In this document: positions 27,225 to 36,840 of the stretch, piece after piece | Layout: every line of letters begins with the position of its first letter | Numbering within the stretch: the first letter of the stretch is position 1 | Source of the DNA: Paenibacillus_S sp043945595 | GTDB lineage: Bacteria > Bacillota > Bacilli > Paenibacillales > NBRC-103111 | DNA: 64,000 nt | Assembly: GCF_043945595.1 (NCBI RefSeq) | Contig: NZ_JBIFNP010000001.1 | Coordinates: forward strand, 2,790,001 to 2,854,000 | Direction: 5' to 3' | The notes under the pieces: model-generated | The model's database searches: none | The model's input: the letters and a program-made list of their open reading frames with translations, nothing else | What the model was told of the DNA's origin: nothing | Position numbers and translations under genes: made by a program

Positions 27225-28676
27225 ATGGAAAATACGAACCGTCCGAACATTGTATATATTTTGGCTGACGATATGGGGTATGGAGATATCTCTTATTTAA
27301 ACGAGCAATCAAAACTGAATACGGTTCATCTGGACAGGATGGCCCGGGAGGGCATGGCGTTTACGGATGCGCATTCGTCCTCGGCCGTTTGTACACCATC
27401 CCGTTACAGCATTCTGACAGGAAGATATAACTGGCGCTCGGCGTTAAAGCAATCCGTGCTGTACGGCTACGATTCCCCATTGATCGAGCAGGGGCGCATG
27501 ACAGTAGCTTCTATGCTGAAAGAAGCGGGCTACCGGACGGCCTGCATCGGCAAGTGGCATCTCGGCCTGAATTGGGCGCGCCGCAGCGAGAACAAGGAGG
27601 ATGTCGATTTCACAAGGCCGATTGGCGGGGGGCCGGTGGAGCATGGCTTCGATTATTTCTTCGGCGTTAGCGCCTCCCTGGATATGGCGCCCTATGTGTA
27701 TATCGAGAATGACCGGGTGACGGCAATCCCGGACTCGGTCACTCAGAATACGGATGCTATGCGGATGTGGCGTTCCGGGCCTGTCGCCCCCGACTTCAAG
27801 CACGAGGAGGTGCTTCAGGTATTGACGCAGAAGGTGCTGGAGACGATGGAAGCCGGGCGGGATCAGCCGTTCTTCATCTATTTCCCGCTTACGGCCCCTC
27901 ATACGCCGATTCTTCCGTCGGAGCCGTTTAGAGGGAAATCGGGCACCAACATTTATGGCGATTTCGTGCTGATGTGTGATGATGTGGTGGGGCAAATCAA
28001 CGCCAAGCTGGCGGAGCTCGGATTAAACGATAATACGATTGTGATCTTCACCAGCGACAACGGCTGCTCGCCGAAGGCGAATTACCAGGAACTGCGGCAG
28101 GTTGGCCACAACCCGAGTTATATATTCCGCGGGACGAAGGCGGATATTTACGAAGGCGGGCATCGGATTCCGCTTATTATCAAGTGGCCGTCAGGGATTC
28201 AGGCGGGAACCGTTTGCGGGGAGACGGTGTGTCTCGTCGATCTCATGCGTACGGCGGCCAACCTGGTTGGCTGCGAGCTTCCCGACAACGCGGGGGAGGA
28301 CAGCGTGAGCAATCTGCCGCTATGGCGTGGGGAGCCAATGTCGGCGCCATTGCGCGAAGCGGTGGTCCATCATTCCATTGACGGCTCGTTCTCGATTCGT
28401 CAAGGGCAATGGAAGCTCGAGCTGTGTCCGGGCTCGGGCGGCTGGAGCGATCCCGTGCCGGGCAAGGAACCTGCCGGTTCGCCTCCCGTTCAGTTATACG
28501 ACCTCACACAGGATATCGGGGAAAGGCGCAATGTATGGGACCAGCATCCGGAGGTCGTGGAACGGCTCCAGGCGCTGCTCCTTTCTTATATCGATAACGG
28601 ACGCAGCACACCGGGGGCGCGACAGCACAATACCGGAGCGGAGGAATGGCCGCAGCTTGCGCGGCTCCGCGGATAG
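27225..28676 (+). CDS. arylsulfatase family hydrolase (formylglycine-dependent)
   Basis: 483 residues. YILADDMGYGDIS gives the metal Asp pair (Asp15, Asp16) and Cys56 lies in the sulfatase signature CTPSRYSILTGR, where Cys is oxidised to formylglycine. GKWHLG and TSDNGCSP supply further active-site residues. No signal peptide, so it would remove sulfate from imported sugars in the cytoplasm. No anaerobic sulfatase-maturating enzyme (anSME) is in the window; the two radical SAM genes near 13-15 kb are of other families. GGGAGAGG precedes the ATG. A terminator follows at 28749. Confidence 0.92.
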   Translation: MENTNRPNIVYILADDMGYGDISYLNEQSKLNTVHLDRMAREGMAFTDAHSSSAVCTPSRYSILTGRYNWRSALKQSVLYGYDSPLIEQGRMTVASMLKEAGYRTACIGKWHLGLNWARRSENKEDVDFTRPIGGGPVEHGFDYFFGVSASLDMAPYVYIENDRVTAIPDSVTQNTDAMRMWRSGPVAPDFKHEEVLQVLTQKVLETMEAGRDQPFFIYFPLTAPHTPILPSEPFRGKSGTNIYGDFVLMCDDVVGQINAKLAELGLNDNTIVIFTSDNGCSPKANYQELRQVGHNPSYIFRGTKADIYEGGHRIPLIIKWPSGIQAGTVCGETVCLVDLMRTAANLVGCELPDNAGEDSVSNLPLWRGEPMSAPLREAVVHHSIDGSFSIRQGQWKLELCPGSGGWSDPVPGKEPAGSPPVQLYDLTQDIGERRNVWDQHPEVVERLQALLLSYIDNGRSTPGARQHNTGAEEWPQLARLRG

Positions 28677-28748
28677 AAAGGTTAATGAAAGCAGGCAGCC
28701 GGAGCTCACAGAGATGGAGAAGCTGTTTGGCAAAAAAATCATTTCACT

Positions 28749-28771
28749 GCCGCGTAAATCGCGGCTTTTTT
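28749..28771 (+). terminator. terminator after the sulfatase gene
   Basis: GCCGCG, TAAAT loop, CGCGGC followed by six T: compact and GC-rich. Confidence 0.85.
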
Positions 28772-28801
28772 AACATGATAGCATTTATATATTTTCGGGG
28801 T

Positions 28802-28858
28802 CCCCGCAAAGTACCTGAGTCCGCTTCGAAGCACAAGCCTCACTTTGTGGGGTTATTT
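28802..28858 (+). other. long-loop hairpin upstream of the yesM-like gene
   Basis: CCCCGCAAAGT (28802-28812) pairs with ACTTTGTGGGG (28842-28852) with one wobble, followed by TTATTTTAT. The loop contains the perfect palindrome GCTTCGAAGC (28823-28832). It may be a terminator or a structured leader for the two-component operon. Confidence 0.5.
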
Positions 28859-29017
28859 TATGTTAGGGGATCAAGTTCTTGGGTTTGAATCCATACTAAT
28901 TGTATTGCATTAGAAACATGAGTAAGTTATTATTTCTTCAGGCTGAATAGCTGGAATCCTTTTTTATCAAGGGATCTGCTGTTGGTATATTTGAATGGAT
29001 TATAAAAGGAGATTTCA

Positions 29018-30805
29018 ATGAATGTTCCGGCAAGTTCATTCCAAAGGAAGCTTATATTTTCTTATATCATCATAATTTTGATACCTGTAATCTCCGCCTT
29101 GTTTATATTTGGGTTTGATTTTTACAATCAGACCCGAAGAAACTATGAAGACATTATGAATCAGCTGAATAAAAGAACGAATTTAGTTGTATCTGATTTC
29201 TTCTCCAATATTTCCAGGACCTCTTATTTTTACATAACTGATAATAGACTGAAACGAATTCTTGAGAAAAAATCAAATCTTAATAGCTTGGAATTTATTG
29301 AAGATTCGAATTACATGCAGCAGGCGATGGATCAAGTCTTATTAATGAACGGACAATTAGTCGGTATGACGATTACCGGTATGAATGGCCGGATATACAG
29401 CAGTACAGGAGCGAATGCCGGATATCTGAATGCATTGCTGGGGGAGATCCCCAAGGAAAAGCTGAAGGAAGGGAAAATATTCGTTACCGGTGCCTATGAA
29501 AGTAAATTTCCCAACAATTTAGGGAAGGTTGTTTCGATAGTCCGTTATTTATCCGATTTGGATGGTCTTAAGGAACAGAGTGTTCATGTAAAATTGGATA
29601 TTAGGTTTAAGCTGATCGAGAACCTTTTTGGCGGAGTGACGGAAACGAATCGTGAAGTAGGTACGATTGTTGTCGCGGGCGACAAGTTGATTTATAACTC
29701 GATTGAGTACTCCTTTGATGACCAGACCATCAAGCGGATTTTATCCCAAATTGAAATAAATAGGGAAAAACAAGCGGATGACTTGGTTCAACTGATGATT
29801 GGCGGCGAAAACTATCTGTTTACTGAAACGCTGAACGAGCAAACGGGCTGGTCTATTATTCAGTATGTTCCATCAAGAATTATTGACAGCGCCTTTAAAA
29901 AAAATGTAAGTAATTATGTAGTTATAAGTTTACTTTGTCTCTCATCAGCATGTATCATCGCGATTTTATACTCCAGGCGCTTTTTCAAGCCAATATATAA
30001 TCTGATTAAGATGATGAAATTTGTAGACTCCGGGTCACTGGACCAAATGGTCGATGACGAGAAGCGGGAGGATGAGGTTGGCAGGTTGGTGCAAAGCTAC
30101 AATCTCATGATGAGCCGGTTAAAGGAAAGCAGGGAGAAGGAAATCATATCGACTCAACTGCAGAAGCAGGCGGAGATGAAAATGCTTCAGACCCAGATCA
30201 ATCCTCATTTTTTATACAATACACTGAATACTATAAGTTCTATTGCAGAGCTTTATCGGATTGAGCCGATTTCAGTAATGACCAAAAGCTTATCTAGCAT
30301 GTACCGTTATAACCTAAAATCCAAAGACCATGTCACCATTCAAAACGAGCTGGAGCAAATCAAAAACTATATTAGCATTCAGCAAATTCGGTTTTTTAAT
30401 AAATTTGAGGTTATTTATGAGATTGATGAGAACTTATTGCCGTATAAAATCCTGAAGTTTCTGCTGCAGCCGATCATCGAAAATTCATTTTATCACGGTC
30501 TGGAGCCTAAGGGAGGAATGGGAACTCTTCAATTGTCATTAAAAAAACAAGGACATACCATTTATATCAAGGTTCAGGACGACGGGATGGGAATCAGTGA
30601 ACAGAGGCTGGAGGAAATCCATCGTTCTTTTCTAAGCTCCGCAAGGATAGGTCTACAGGAACCTATGAATCATATCGGACTTCAGAATGTTTATGCAAGA
30701 ATTCGAAATCATTATGGCGATGAGTACTGGCTGCGAATTACTGGTAAAGTAAATGAAGGGACATGCGTCGAGATATTAATTCCCGCAGAGCTGGAGGAGG
30801 AGTAA
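29018..30805 (+). CDS. sensor histidine kinase, YesM-like
   Basis: 595 residues. N-terminal membrane segment (about 10-33), an extracellular dCache-like region, second membrane segment (YVVISLLCLSSACIIAILY), HAMP, then His_kinase (QTQINPHFLYNTLNTISS with the phospho-His) and HATPase with DDGMGIS. It works with the YesN-like regulator 4 nt downstream. The stimulus is presumably an extracellular sugar, possibly delivered through the binding protein encoded after the regulator. AAAGGAG precedes the ATG. Confidence 0.92.
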   Translation: MNVPASSFQRKLIFSYIIIILIPVISALFIFGFDFYNQTRRNYEDIMNQLNKRTNLVVSDFFSNISRTSYFYITDNRLKRILEKKSNLNSLEFIEDSNYMQQAMDQVLLMNGQLVGMTITGMNGRIYSSTGANAGYLNALLGEIPKEKLKEGKIFVTGAYESKFPNNLGKVVSIVRYLSDLDGLKEQSVHVKLDIRFKLIENLFGGVTETNREVGTIVVAGDKLIYNSIEYSFDDQTIKRILSQIEINREKQADDLVQLMIGGENYLFTETLNEQTGWSIIQYVPSRIIDSAFKKNVSNYVVISLLCLSSACIIAILYSRRFFKPIYNLIKMMKFVDSGSLDQMVDDEKREDEVGRLVQSYNLMMSRLKESREKEIISTQLQKQAEMKMLQTQINPHFLYNTLNTISSIAELYRIEPISVMTKSLSSMYRYNLKSKDHVTIQNELEQIKNYISIQQIRFFNKFEVIYEIDENLLPYKILKFLLQPIIENSFYHGLEPKGGMGTLQLSLKKQGHTIYIKVQDDGMGISEQRLEEIHRSFLSSARIGLQEPMNHIGLQNVYARIRNHYGDEYWLRITGKVNEGTCVEILIPAELEEE

Positions 30806-30809
30806 GAGG

Positions 30810-32312
30810 TTGCGTATTTTGGTGGTGGATGATGAATATTTTGCAAGGAAAGCTCTTATACAAAATATACTGGATTGGAGCGCCGAAGTCATTGTGGAGG
30901 AAGCGGAGAATGGGGAAGAAGCATTAGAGAAGATACAATCGCAAAAGTTTGATCTTTTATTCTCGGATATTCGCATGCCAAAGCTGGACGGAATCCAGCT
31001 TGCCAGTATACTGTTCGAGCAATACCCTCAAATATATAATGTAATTATTAGCGGCTACGATGATTTTCAATATGCTCAAAAAGCAATCGCTTACAAAGTC
31101 GAGCATTATTTACTTAAGCCTATAGAGAAAGCAGACATTTTCAAAATTCTAAATCAGGTACAAGAGGATTTGGAGAAGCACGCTCATGAGTTGTTTCTTG
31201 AGCAGTTAGCTTCATTTTATCATGAGGAACACGGCGTAGAGAACGGAGTCATTAAGCTTCCTTCAGCCGCATCCTACAGAACAGTGGTCGTGCAAGCATC
31301 CGCCCTAAATGAAGAATGGCTTTCCTTACACTTGAAACGAAAGCTTTGCGAGACCGGCATAGAAACTTATTTGATCCGAAGCCGGCGGATTACAAATATG
31401 TTCATAGTTTTACTTTTGCAGCAACAAATTACTATTCAGCCCGCGAAGCTAGAGGAAATAGGCGGCCGATTAATCGATGACTATACGATGCATACAGGTT
31501 CCCATATGACTATAGGTATCAGTTCAAGCTGCACAAGCGATGAGGATCTTATCAAATCTTACAAAGAGGCCAAGTATGCGATACTTCACAGGTTTATTGA
31601 GGGAAGCCGTACAGGCGTCTTTTTGTATGAAGATGTTAATCGGCAGCAGTATCCATATAACTTGGAATGTGCGGAAGAACTCCTGCAGCCCCTTTATAAT
31701 AAAATGGTAAGTAATCAAGCAAAAGAGGCCCATGAGATCATAGCCAAGCTCTTGAAATTGGTCGTAGAGAAGAGATTATCGGTTCATACCCTTCATGATA
31801 CTTGTGCAAAACTGACTGCTTTAATGAATTCTGTAATGGATCGGGTCAACCAGAACAAGGCTGTACCGGAGTCTTACTTGGATCCGCTGGATCTCTATGA
31901 GCATAATACGATGGATGAACTTGCAGATTACTTTTCATCGCAGGTAAATTTAGTTATGGGCAAGCTGGAGCAAGTGCTGCACAAACATGATATTGCAGAT
32001 CAAATCAAAGATTACGTGGAGAAAAATTACAGGTACAATATCCTTCTGGAGGATATGGCCAAAAACCTGTTTTATACGGATGTGTCTTATTTAAGCCGAC
32101 AGTTTAAGAAAAAGAACGGAATCAGCTTTTCAACTTATCTCTTGTCCGTTAGAATGCAAAATGCGAAAAAATTGCTTGAAACCACCCCACAGCTTTCTAT
32201 AGCGGAAATTTCCACGGCCGTCGGCTTTAATGATTATTCTTATTTTATTCAAACCTACAAAAAATTTTATGGTGAAACACCGGGACGAAGTAAGCAAAAG
32301 GACCACAGCTAG
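30810..32312 (+). CDS. response regulator, YesN-like (REC plus AraC HTH)
   Basis: 500 residues. REC domain with DDE at 7-9, phospho-acceptor Asp53 (LLFSDIRMPKLDG) and Lys in YLLKP; a middle region of about 250 residues; C-terminal AraC double HTH (ILLEDMAKNLFYTDVSYLSRQFKKK ... LSIAEISTAVGFNDYSYFIQTYKKFYG). TTG start with GGAGGAG about 11 nt upstream. Cognate to the YesM-like kinase and likely activator of the transporter genes that follow. Confidence 0.92.
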   Translation: MRILVVDDEYFARKALIQNILDWSAEVIVEEAENGEEALEKIQSQKFDLLFSDIRMPKLDGIQLASILFEQYPQIYNVIISGYDDFQYAQKAIAYKVEHYLLKPIEKADIFKILNQVQEDLEKHAHELFLEQLASFYHEEHGVENGVIKLPSAASYRTVVVQASALNEEWLSLHLKRKLCETGIETYLIRSRRITNMFIVLLLQQQITIQPAKLEEIGGRLIDDYTMHTGSHMTIGISSSCTSDEDLIKSYKEAKYAILHRFIEGSRTGVFLYEDVNRQQYPYNLECAEELLQPLYNKMVSNQAKEAHEIIAKLLKLVVEKRLSVHTLHDTCAKLTALMNSVMDRVNQNKAVPESYLDPLDLYEHNTMDELADYFSSQVNLVMGKLEQVLHKHDIADQIKDYVEKNYRYNILLEDMAKNLFYTDVSYLSRQFKKKNGISFSTYLLSVRMQNAKKLLETTPQLSIAEISTAVGFNDYSYFIQTYKKFYGETPGRSKQKDHS

Positions 32313-32329
32313 CGAGGAGCGGGCACAAT

Positions 32330-33571
32330 TTGAAATTAACCAAGCTTATACTAGGTTTCATATTATTATGCATCCTCTGTTCATGCTCCCTCTCGCCTAA
32401 AGAGAGCGGGCACCCCAACCAACCTACGCAGGTCAAGCTTGAATTGCTCTCTAATAAAGCGGATACGGCAGAAACTTTTGAAAAAATAATTGCGAAATTT
32501 GAAGAACAGAACCCTGCTATTAAGATTGAACAAGATGCGCCGCCCAATATGTTGAAGGTTCTCGCAATGCGTTTTTCCACCAATACGGCGCCATCTTTAT
32601 TCACGGTCTATCCTACAGCGCCCAGCATGAGAAATCCCATTAACAACGGTTATATCGAGGATTTGACCGGGGATGAGATTCTTAGCAATGTGAGGCCTGA
32701 ATTTTTACATTTCAGTCAGACCCAGGGGAGAACCTACGCCGTTCCTTATGCATTGGAGGGCTATGGCATTATCTATAATGCGGCGATATTCCGTGAACTT
32801 CATCTGAACATACCTCAAACTTATAATGAGCTGCTAGAGACGTCAGAAAAGCTAAAACGAAACGGGATCACCCCGTTCATCTTTCCCGACAAGGACTATT
32901 CTTACGTAAGAAAAACTTCAACTGTGCTGCTGGGATTGGATGAGCCTGATATTATTCCTTATTTTGAAGATGTGATAGCAGGAAAAAAGCACATCCATGA
33001 TAGTAAACAATTGATTAACATGGCCCAAAAAACACTCGTGCTAAGAAAGTATGGGCAGCGGGGTTCGCTCGGTACTTCCAATGAAGCCGCTATTCGGGAG
33101 TTTGCTGACGGAAAAGCGTCTATGTTTTTCACAGGGATGTGGGAGGTCAGCTCAATCCAAAAAGCTAATCCTGCCATGGACGTTCAAATGTTTCCATTTC
33201 CGGCGGAAAGAATGGAAGATACGAAGGTAGCTATGCAGGTGGGTACAGCTATAGGTATTCCCAGGAATTCTAAAACCATCGTCGAATCGAAAAAGTTTTT
33301 GAGCTTTTTAGCCTCTACGGAAATTGCCCAGCTCTATTCAGATGAAACAGGGAATATTTCCGTTATAAAAGGGGTGCAGCATCACGTGAAAGAAAATAGC
33401 GGGATTGCGGAATATGCGATGGCTGGAAAGTACTTCAGGGCCGCCGACTCTCCCTGGACACCCTCCATGCAAGATGATTTCGGAAAATCCGTACAGCAGC
33501 TGATAGCCGGAAGCGGAATGGCTCCCTTTTTACAGAAAATGGAGGAAGTTTTTTATAATACGGGAAATTAA
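32330..33571 (+). CDS. sugar-binding lipoprotein 1 (family 1 solute-binding protein)
   Basis: 413 residues. Short signal peptide with a lipobox ending CSCS (Cys near 18-20). The mature part shares long stretches with the next binding protein: APPNMLKVLAMR, LFTVYPTAPSMR, VPYALEGYGI, VAMQVGTA and DETGNISVI, so the two are recent paralogues. TTG start with GAGGAGCGGG upstream, 17 nt after the response regulator stop, so it is co-transcribed with the two-component genes. A terminator separates it from the transporter operon. A sensing role alongside YesM is inferred from this. Confidence 0.88.
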   Translation: MKLTKLILGFILLCILCSCSLSPKESGHPNQPTQVKLELLSNKADTAETFEKIIAKFEEQNPAIKIEQDAPPNMLKVLAMRFSTNTAPSLFTVYPTAPSMRNPINNGYIEDLTGDEILSNVRPEFLHFSQTQGRTYAVPYALEGYGIIYNAAIFRELHLNIPQTYNELLETSEKLKRNGITPFIFPDKDYSYVRKTSTVLLGLDEPDIIPYFEDVIAGKKHIHDSKQLINMAQKTLVLRKYGQRGSLGTSNEAAIREFADGKASMFFTGMWEVSSIQKANPAMDVQMFPFPAERMEDTKVAMQVGTAIGIPRNSKTIVESKKFLSFLASTEIAQLYSDETGNISVIKGVQHHVKENSGIAEYAMAGKYFRAADSPWTPSMQDDFGKSVQQLIAGSGMAPFLQKMEEVFYNTGN

Positions 33572-33578
33572 CATATTG

Positions 33579-33621
33579 AAGGATAGGCGCTGAGGAAACT
33601 CTCACGTCCTATCCTTTTTTC
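33579..33621 (+). terminator. terminator after binding protein 1
   Basis: GGATAGG (33581-33587) pairs with CCTATCC (33608-33614) and is followed by six T; an inner TGAG/CTCA helix extends the stem. Confidence 0.85.
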
Positions 33622-33755
33622 TTGTTTATGAGATGATAACGGTTACAAAGGTCAATTTTCTTATGTGTCTGAAGTCATCTAATTCATATCATTGCCATTT
33701 ATATATTGATAAGCTTGTAAGCGTAAACAAAAATATTTCTCAAGGGGGCACCAAC

Positions 33756-35033
33756 ATGAAGAAACATCAGACTTTGAAACAAACGGCTTTATTTGGAGCA
33801 GCAGTAGCTTTGGCCGTTACGGCAGGCTGTTCTAATGGCGGAGAAGAGGTAAGCGGCAAGGAAGCTTCAACGGCTAATACAGGGGGAAAAGTAAAGCTGG
33901 AGCTGCTGTCCAATAAATCGGATGTAACGGAAACCTTGAACAAAGTGATCGCTAAATTTCATGAGAACAACCCAAATATAGAAATTGAAGTGAATGCGCC
34001 GCCTAATATGCTTAAGGTTCTGGCTATGCGCATTGCCAACAATGATGCACCGGCTTTGTTCACGGTATATCCTTCGGCACCAAGTATGCGCCAGCCTGTG
34101 AAGGATGGCTATTATGCGGATTTAACCGGAGACAAAACTTTGTTTAGTAACGTGATTCCGAGCTTTGTTGATTTTAGTAAAACACTTGATAAGAACTACA
34201 CAGTTCCCTATGCATTAGAAGGATACGGTGTTACATATAACGTTGACATGTTCAAGGAGCTTGGACTGAGTATTCCCCAAACATATGCCGAGTTGATTCA
34301 AGCCGCCGAAAAGATTAAAGCAGCGGGCAAAACGCCGTTCTTATTTCCGGATAAAGAATATTCGGTCATTCGGCAAACGACTGCAGCTTTTCTAGGATTG
34401 GATATTCCGAACGCGAGTCAATTATTCGATGATGTAATTAATGGGAAACAACACATTGCCGATAACCAAGAAGTACGAAAAGTCGCTCAGAAGGTTCTGG
34501 ATCTTAGAAAATACGGCCAAAAGGATTTACTGGGAACAGCCCAGGATAATGTCATCCGCGATATGGCGGCCGGTAAGGGAGCCATGTTTTTCCATGGAAT
34601 GTGGCAAGCTCCCGCCATCAAAAAAGCGAACCCGAATTTGAATATTGACATCTTCCCCTTCCCGGCAGACAAAGCAGAAGACACCAAAGTAGCCATGCAA
34701 GTGGGGACAGCGCTTTCTATTCCGAAGGACGGCAAAAACAATAACGAAGCCAAAAAGTTTATGGAGTTTTTTGCCACTACGGAAATGGCGCAAATGTATG
34801 CGGATGAAACCGGCAATATTTCTGTCATTCAAGGTGTGAAACCGAACTACAAGGAAAATAAAACGCTGGCCGACTATGCTCTTTCAGGGAAGCTATACAG
34901 AGCGGCAGATTCTACTTGGACACCGGCGATGCAGGATGACTTCGGAAAGGCTACACAGGAGTTGATTGGCGGCGGAACAATCGATGCTTATATGAAGAAG
35001 CTGGAAGACATTTTCTATAACAAAGGCAACTGA
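33756..35033 (+). CDS. sugar-binding lipoprotein 2 (family 1 solute-binding protein)
   Basis: 425 residues. Signal peptide KQTALFGAAVALAVTAGC with the lipid Cys near residue 25. Closely similar to binding protein 1 over the whole length. ATG 33756 follows CAAGGGGGC; the frame extends upstream but that part lacks coding character. It is the first gene of the transport operon with two permeases and a serine hydrolase. The ligand is unknown; the glycosidases downstream suggest an oligosaccharide. Confidence 0.9.
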   Translation: MKKHQTLKQTALFGAAVALAVTAGCSNGGEEVSGKEASTANTGGKVKLELLSNKSDVTETLNKVIAKFHENNPNIEIEVNAPPNMLKVLAMRIANNDAPALFTVYPSAPSMRQPVKDGYYADLTGDKTLFSNVIPSFVDFSKTLDKNYTVPYALEGYGVTYNVDMFKELGLSIPQTYAELIQAAEKIKAAGKTPFLFPDKEYSVIRQTTAAFLGLDIPNASQLFDDVINGKQHIADNQEVRKVAQKVLDLRKYGQKDLLGTAQDNVIRDMAAGKGAMFFHGMWQAPAIKKANPNLNIDIFPFPADKAEDTKVAMQVGTALSIPKDGKNNNEAKKFMEFFATTEMAQMYADETGNISVIQGVKPNYKENKTLADYALSGKLYRAADSTWTPAMQDDFGKATQELIGGGTIDAYMKKLEDIFYNKGN

Positions 35034-35069
35034 TGAATAACTAGCATAGGAGCTTTGGAGGTTGAAAGC

Positions 35070-35996
35070 ATGGAAGTGATCCGTACAACCCAAACCCAAC
35101 TGGCGCGTAAAAAAAGATCGATCCTCGGTTCTAAAAAGATGCTGGTTTATGTCATGTTTACCATTCCGGCATTGCTGCTTTATATCGGATTCTTTTTTTA
35201 CCCGACGTTAATGGGTTTTAATTACAGTCTAACGAATTGGGATGGAATGGCTCGGACGTACAAGTATATCGGTCTGGATAATTACTTAGCTATTTTTAAA
35301 GACACCCGTTTTCTTCACTCGCTGGGCTTTACGTTCAAATACACGCTGATTGTAGTCATATTGAAAATCACACTCGCCTTAGGCTTGGCAATGCTGTTAA
35401 CAACTAACTTAAGGTTCCGGGGCTTATTCAGATCTATTTATTTCTTTCCTGCGGTATTAAGCCTGATTACGATTGGATTGATTTTCAACGAAATTTTTCT
35501 AACGATTTTACCGGCAATAGGTGAAGCATTAGGAATTGAAGCATTGTCTAGAAATATTCTGGGAAACAAGGATACAGCGTTGTACGGTATAATCATTGCT
35601 AATGTTTGGCATGGTGTTGCTGTTCCGATGGTGATCTTTATGGCAGGCTTGGCCAGCGTTCCTAAAGACTTGCACGAAGCGGCAACGATCGACGGAGCAA
35701 GCAGATCACAAAGATTTGTCTCGATTACTCTGCCATTTCTAATTCCAATGCTAAATGTTAACTTGGTGCTTATCATTAAGGGAGGCTTGACCGTATTCGA
35801 TTCGATTGTGGCTATGACGGATGGGGGACCTGGCACATCAACTGAATCGATTGGCTTCTTAATTTATCGTCATGGGCTTTTGGAAAATAAATTTGGATAT
35901 GCCACGGCCGAATCTATCTTTATTTTTGCTCTCATCGCATTGATCTCCTTCGTGCAAATGAAATGGCTCAGCAAAAAGGAGGTAGGTCAGCAATGA
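35070..35996 (+). CDS. ABC sugar transporter permease, MalF/UgpA-like
   Basis: 308 residues with six membrane segments, first at about 22-45 (MLVYVMFTIPALLLYIGFFF). EAA loop HEAATIDGASRSQRFVSITLP. ATG 35070 has GGAGG 8 nt upstream; a TTG at 35055 overlaps that site and is rejected. It overlaps the next permease gene as ATGA. Confidence 0.9.
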   Translation: MEVIRTTQTQLARKKRSILGSKKMLVYVMFTIPALLLYIGFFFYPTLMGFNYSLTNWDGMARTYKYIGLDNYLAIFKDTRFLHSLGFTFKYTLIVVILKITLALGLAMLLTTNLRFRGLFRSIYFFPAVLSLITIGLIFNEIFLTILPAIGEALGIEALSRNILGNKDTALYGIIIANVWHGVAVPMVIFMAGLASVPKDLHEAATIDGASRSQRFVSITLPFLIPMLNVNLVLIIKGGLTVFDSIVAMTDGGPGTSTESIGFLIYRHGLLENKFGYATAESIFIFALIALISFVQMKWLSKKEVGQQ

Positions 35997-36817
35997 AGGA
36001 AAACGCGCTTGTTCGGGCCATCCAATATACAGCTTTGCTAGTAGGTGTCTTTATTGTTATGATTCCTGTCTACCTGACAATTAATTTATCCTTTAAAACT
36101 CAAGTCGAGTCAGCGCAAAGCTTCTTTGCCCCCCCCTCAGGCCTTTATTTTGGGAATTTTGCTTCCGTCATTAAGGGTAAGTTTTGGATAAATTTAGGGA
36201 ACTCTCTCATGATAACTCTCGTATCCATGCTATTCATCATGGTATTAATACCGTTGGTATCCTTCGCCATATCAAGAAATATGAAACATGGGTATTTTAA
36301 ATTTGTGTTCTACTTTATTCTTGCTGGAATTTTTGTGCCATTTCAAGTCATTATGCTGCCTGTATTAAAGCATATGTCCAATTTGCACCTGTTGAATCAG
36401 CTTGGATTAATACTCATGTATATCGCATTGTCCTTTACACAGGGCATCTTCCTGAGCGTAGGATTTCTGAAGAATGTGCCGATCGAATTGGATGAAGCCT
36501 CCACGATAGACGGCTGCGGCATTTGGCAAACCTTTGTACGTATCATATACCCGCTCATGCTTCCGATTATCGTAACCATTGTTACCTTAAACAGCTTGTG
36601 GATTTGGAACGATTTCCAGCTTCCGCTGATTTTGTTGAATCGAAGTCCGAATTATTGGACATTGCCGTTATTTATTTACAATTTCAAATCCGATTACGGC
36701 GCTAACTATAACGTTGCATTTGCCGGATTTCTTTTGACTATGCTTCCCATTATTCTGTTATATAGTGTTATGCAGCGTCATTTGATTTCCGGATTAACGG
36801 AAGGCGCTTTGAAATGA
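35993..36817 (+). CDS. ABC sugar transporter permease, MalG/UgpE-like
   Basis: 274 residues, six membrane segments, EAA loop DEASTIDGCGIWQTFVRIIYP. ATG at 35993 overlaps the stop of the partner permease and has AAGGAGGTAGG upstream. Together with the partner it forms the membrane channel. No ATPase gene is nearby, so a shared MsmX-type ATPase is likely. Confidence 0.9.
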   Translation: MKENALVRAIQYTALLVGVFIVMIPVYLTINLSFKTQVESAQSFFAPPSGLYFGNFASVIKGKFWINLGNSLMITLVSMLFIMVLIPLVSFAISRNMKHGYFKFVFYFILAGIFVPFQVIMLPVLKHMSNLHLLNQLGLILMYIALSFTQGIFLSVGFLKNVPIELDEASTIDGCGIWQTFVRIIYPLMLPIIVTIVTLNSLWIWNDFQLPLILLNRSPNYWTLPLFIYNFKSDYGANYNVAFAGFLLTMLPIILLYSVMQRHLISGLTEGALK

Positions 36818-36840
36818 TACACGCAAGGAGTGATTTGTTT

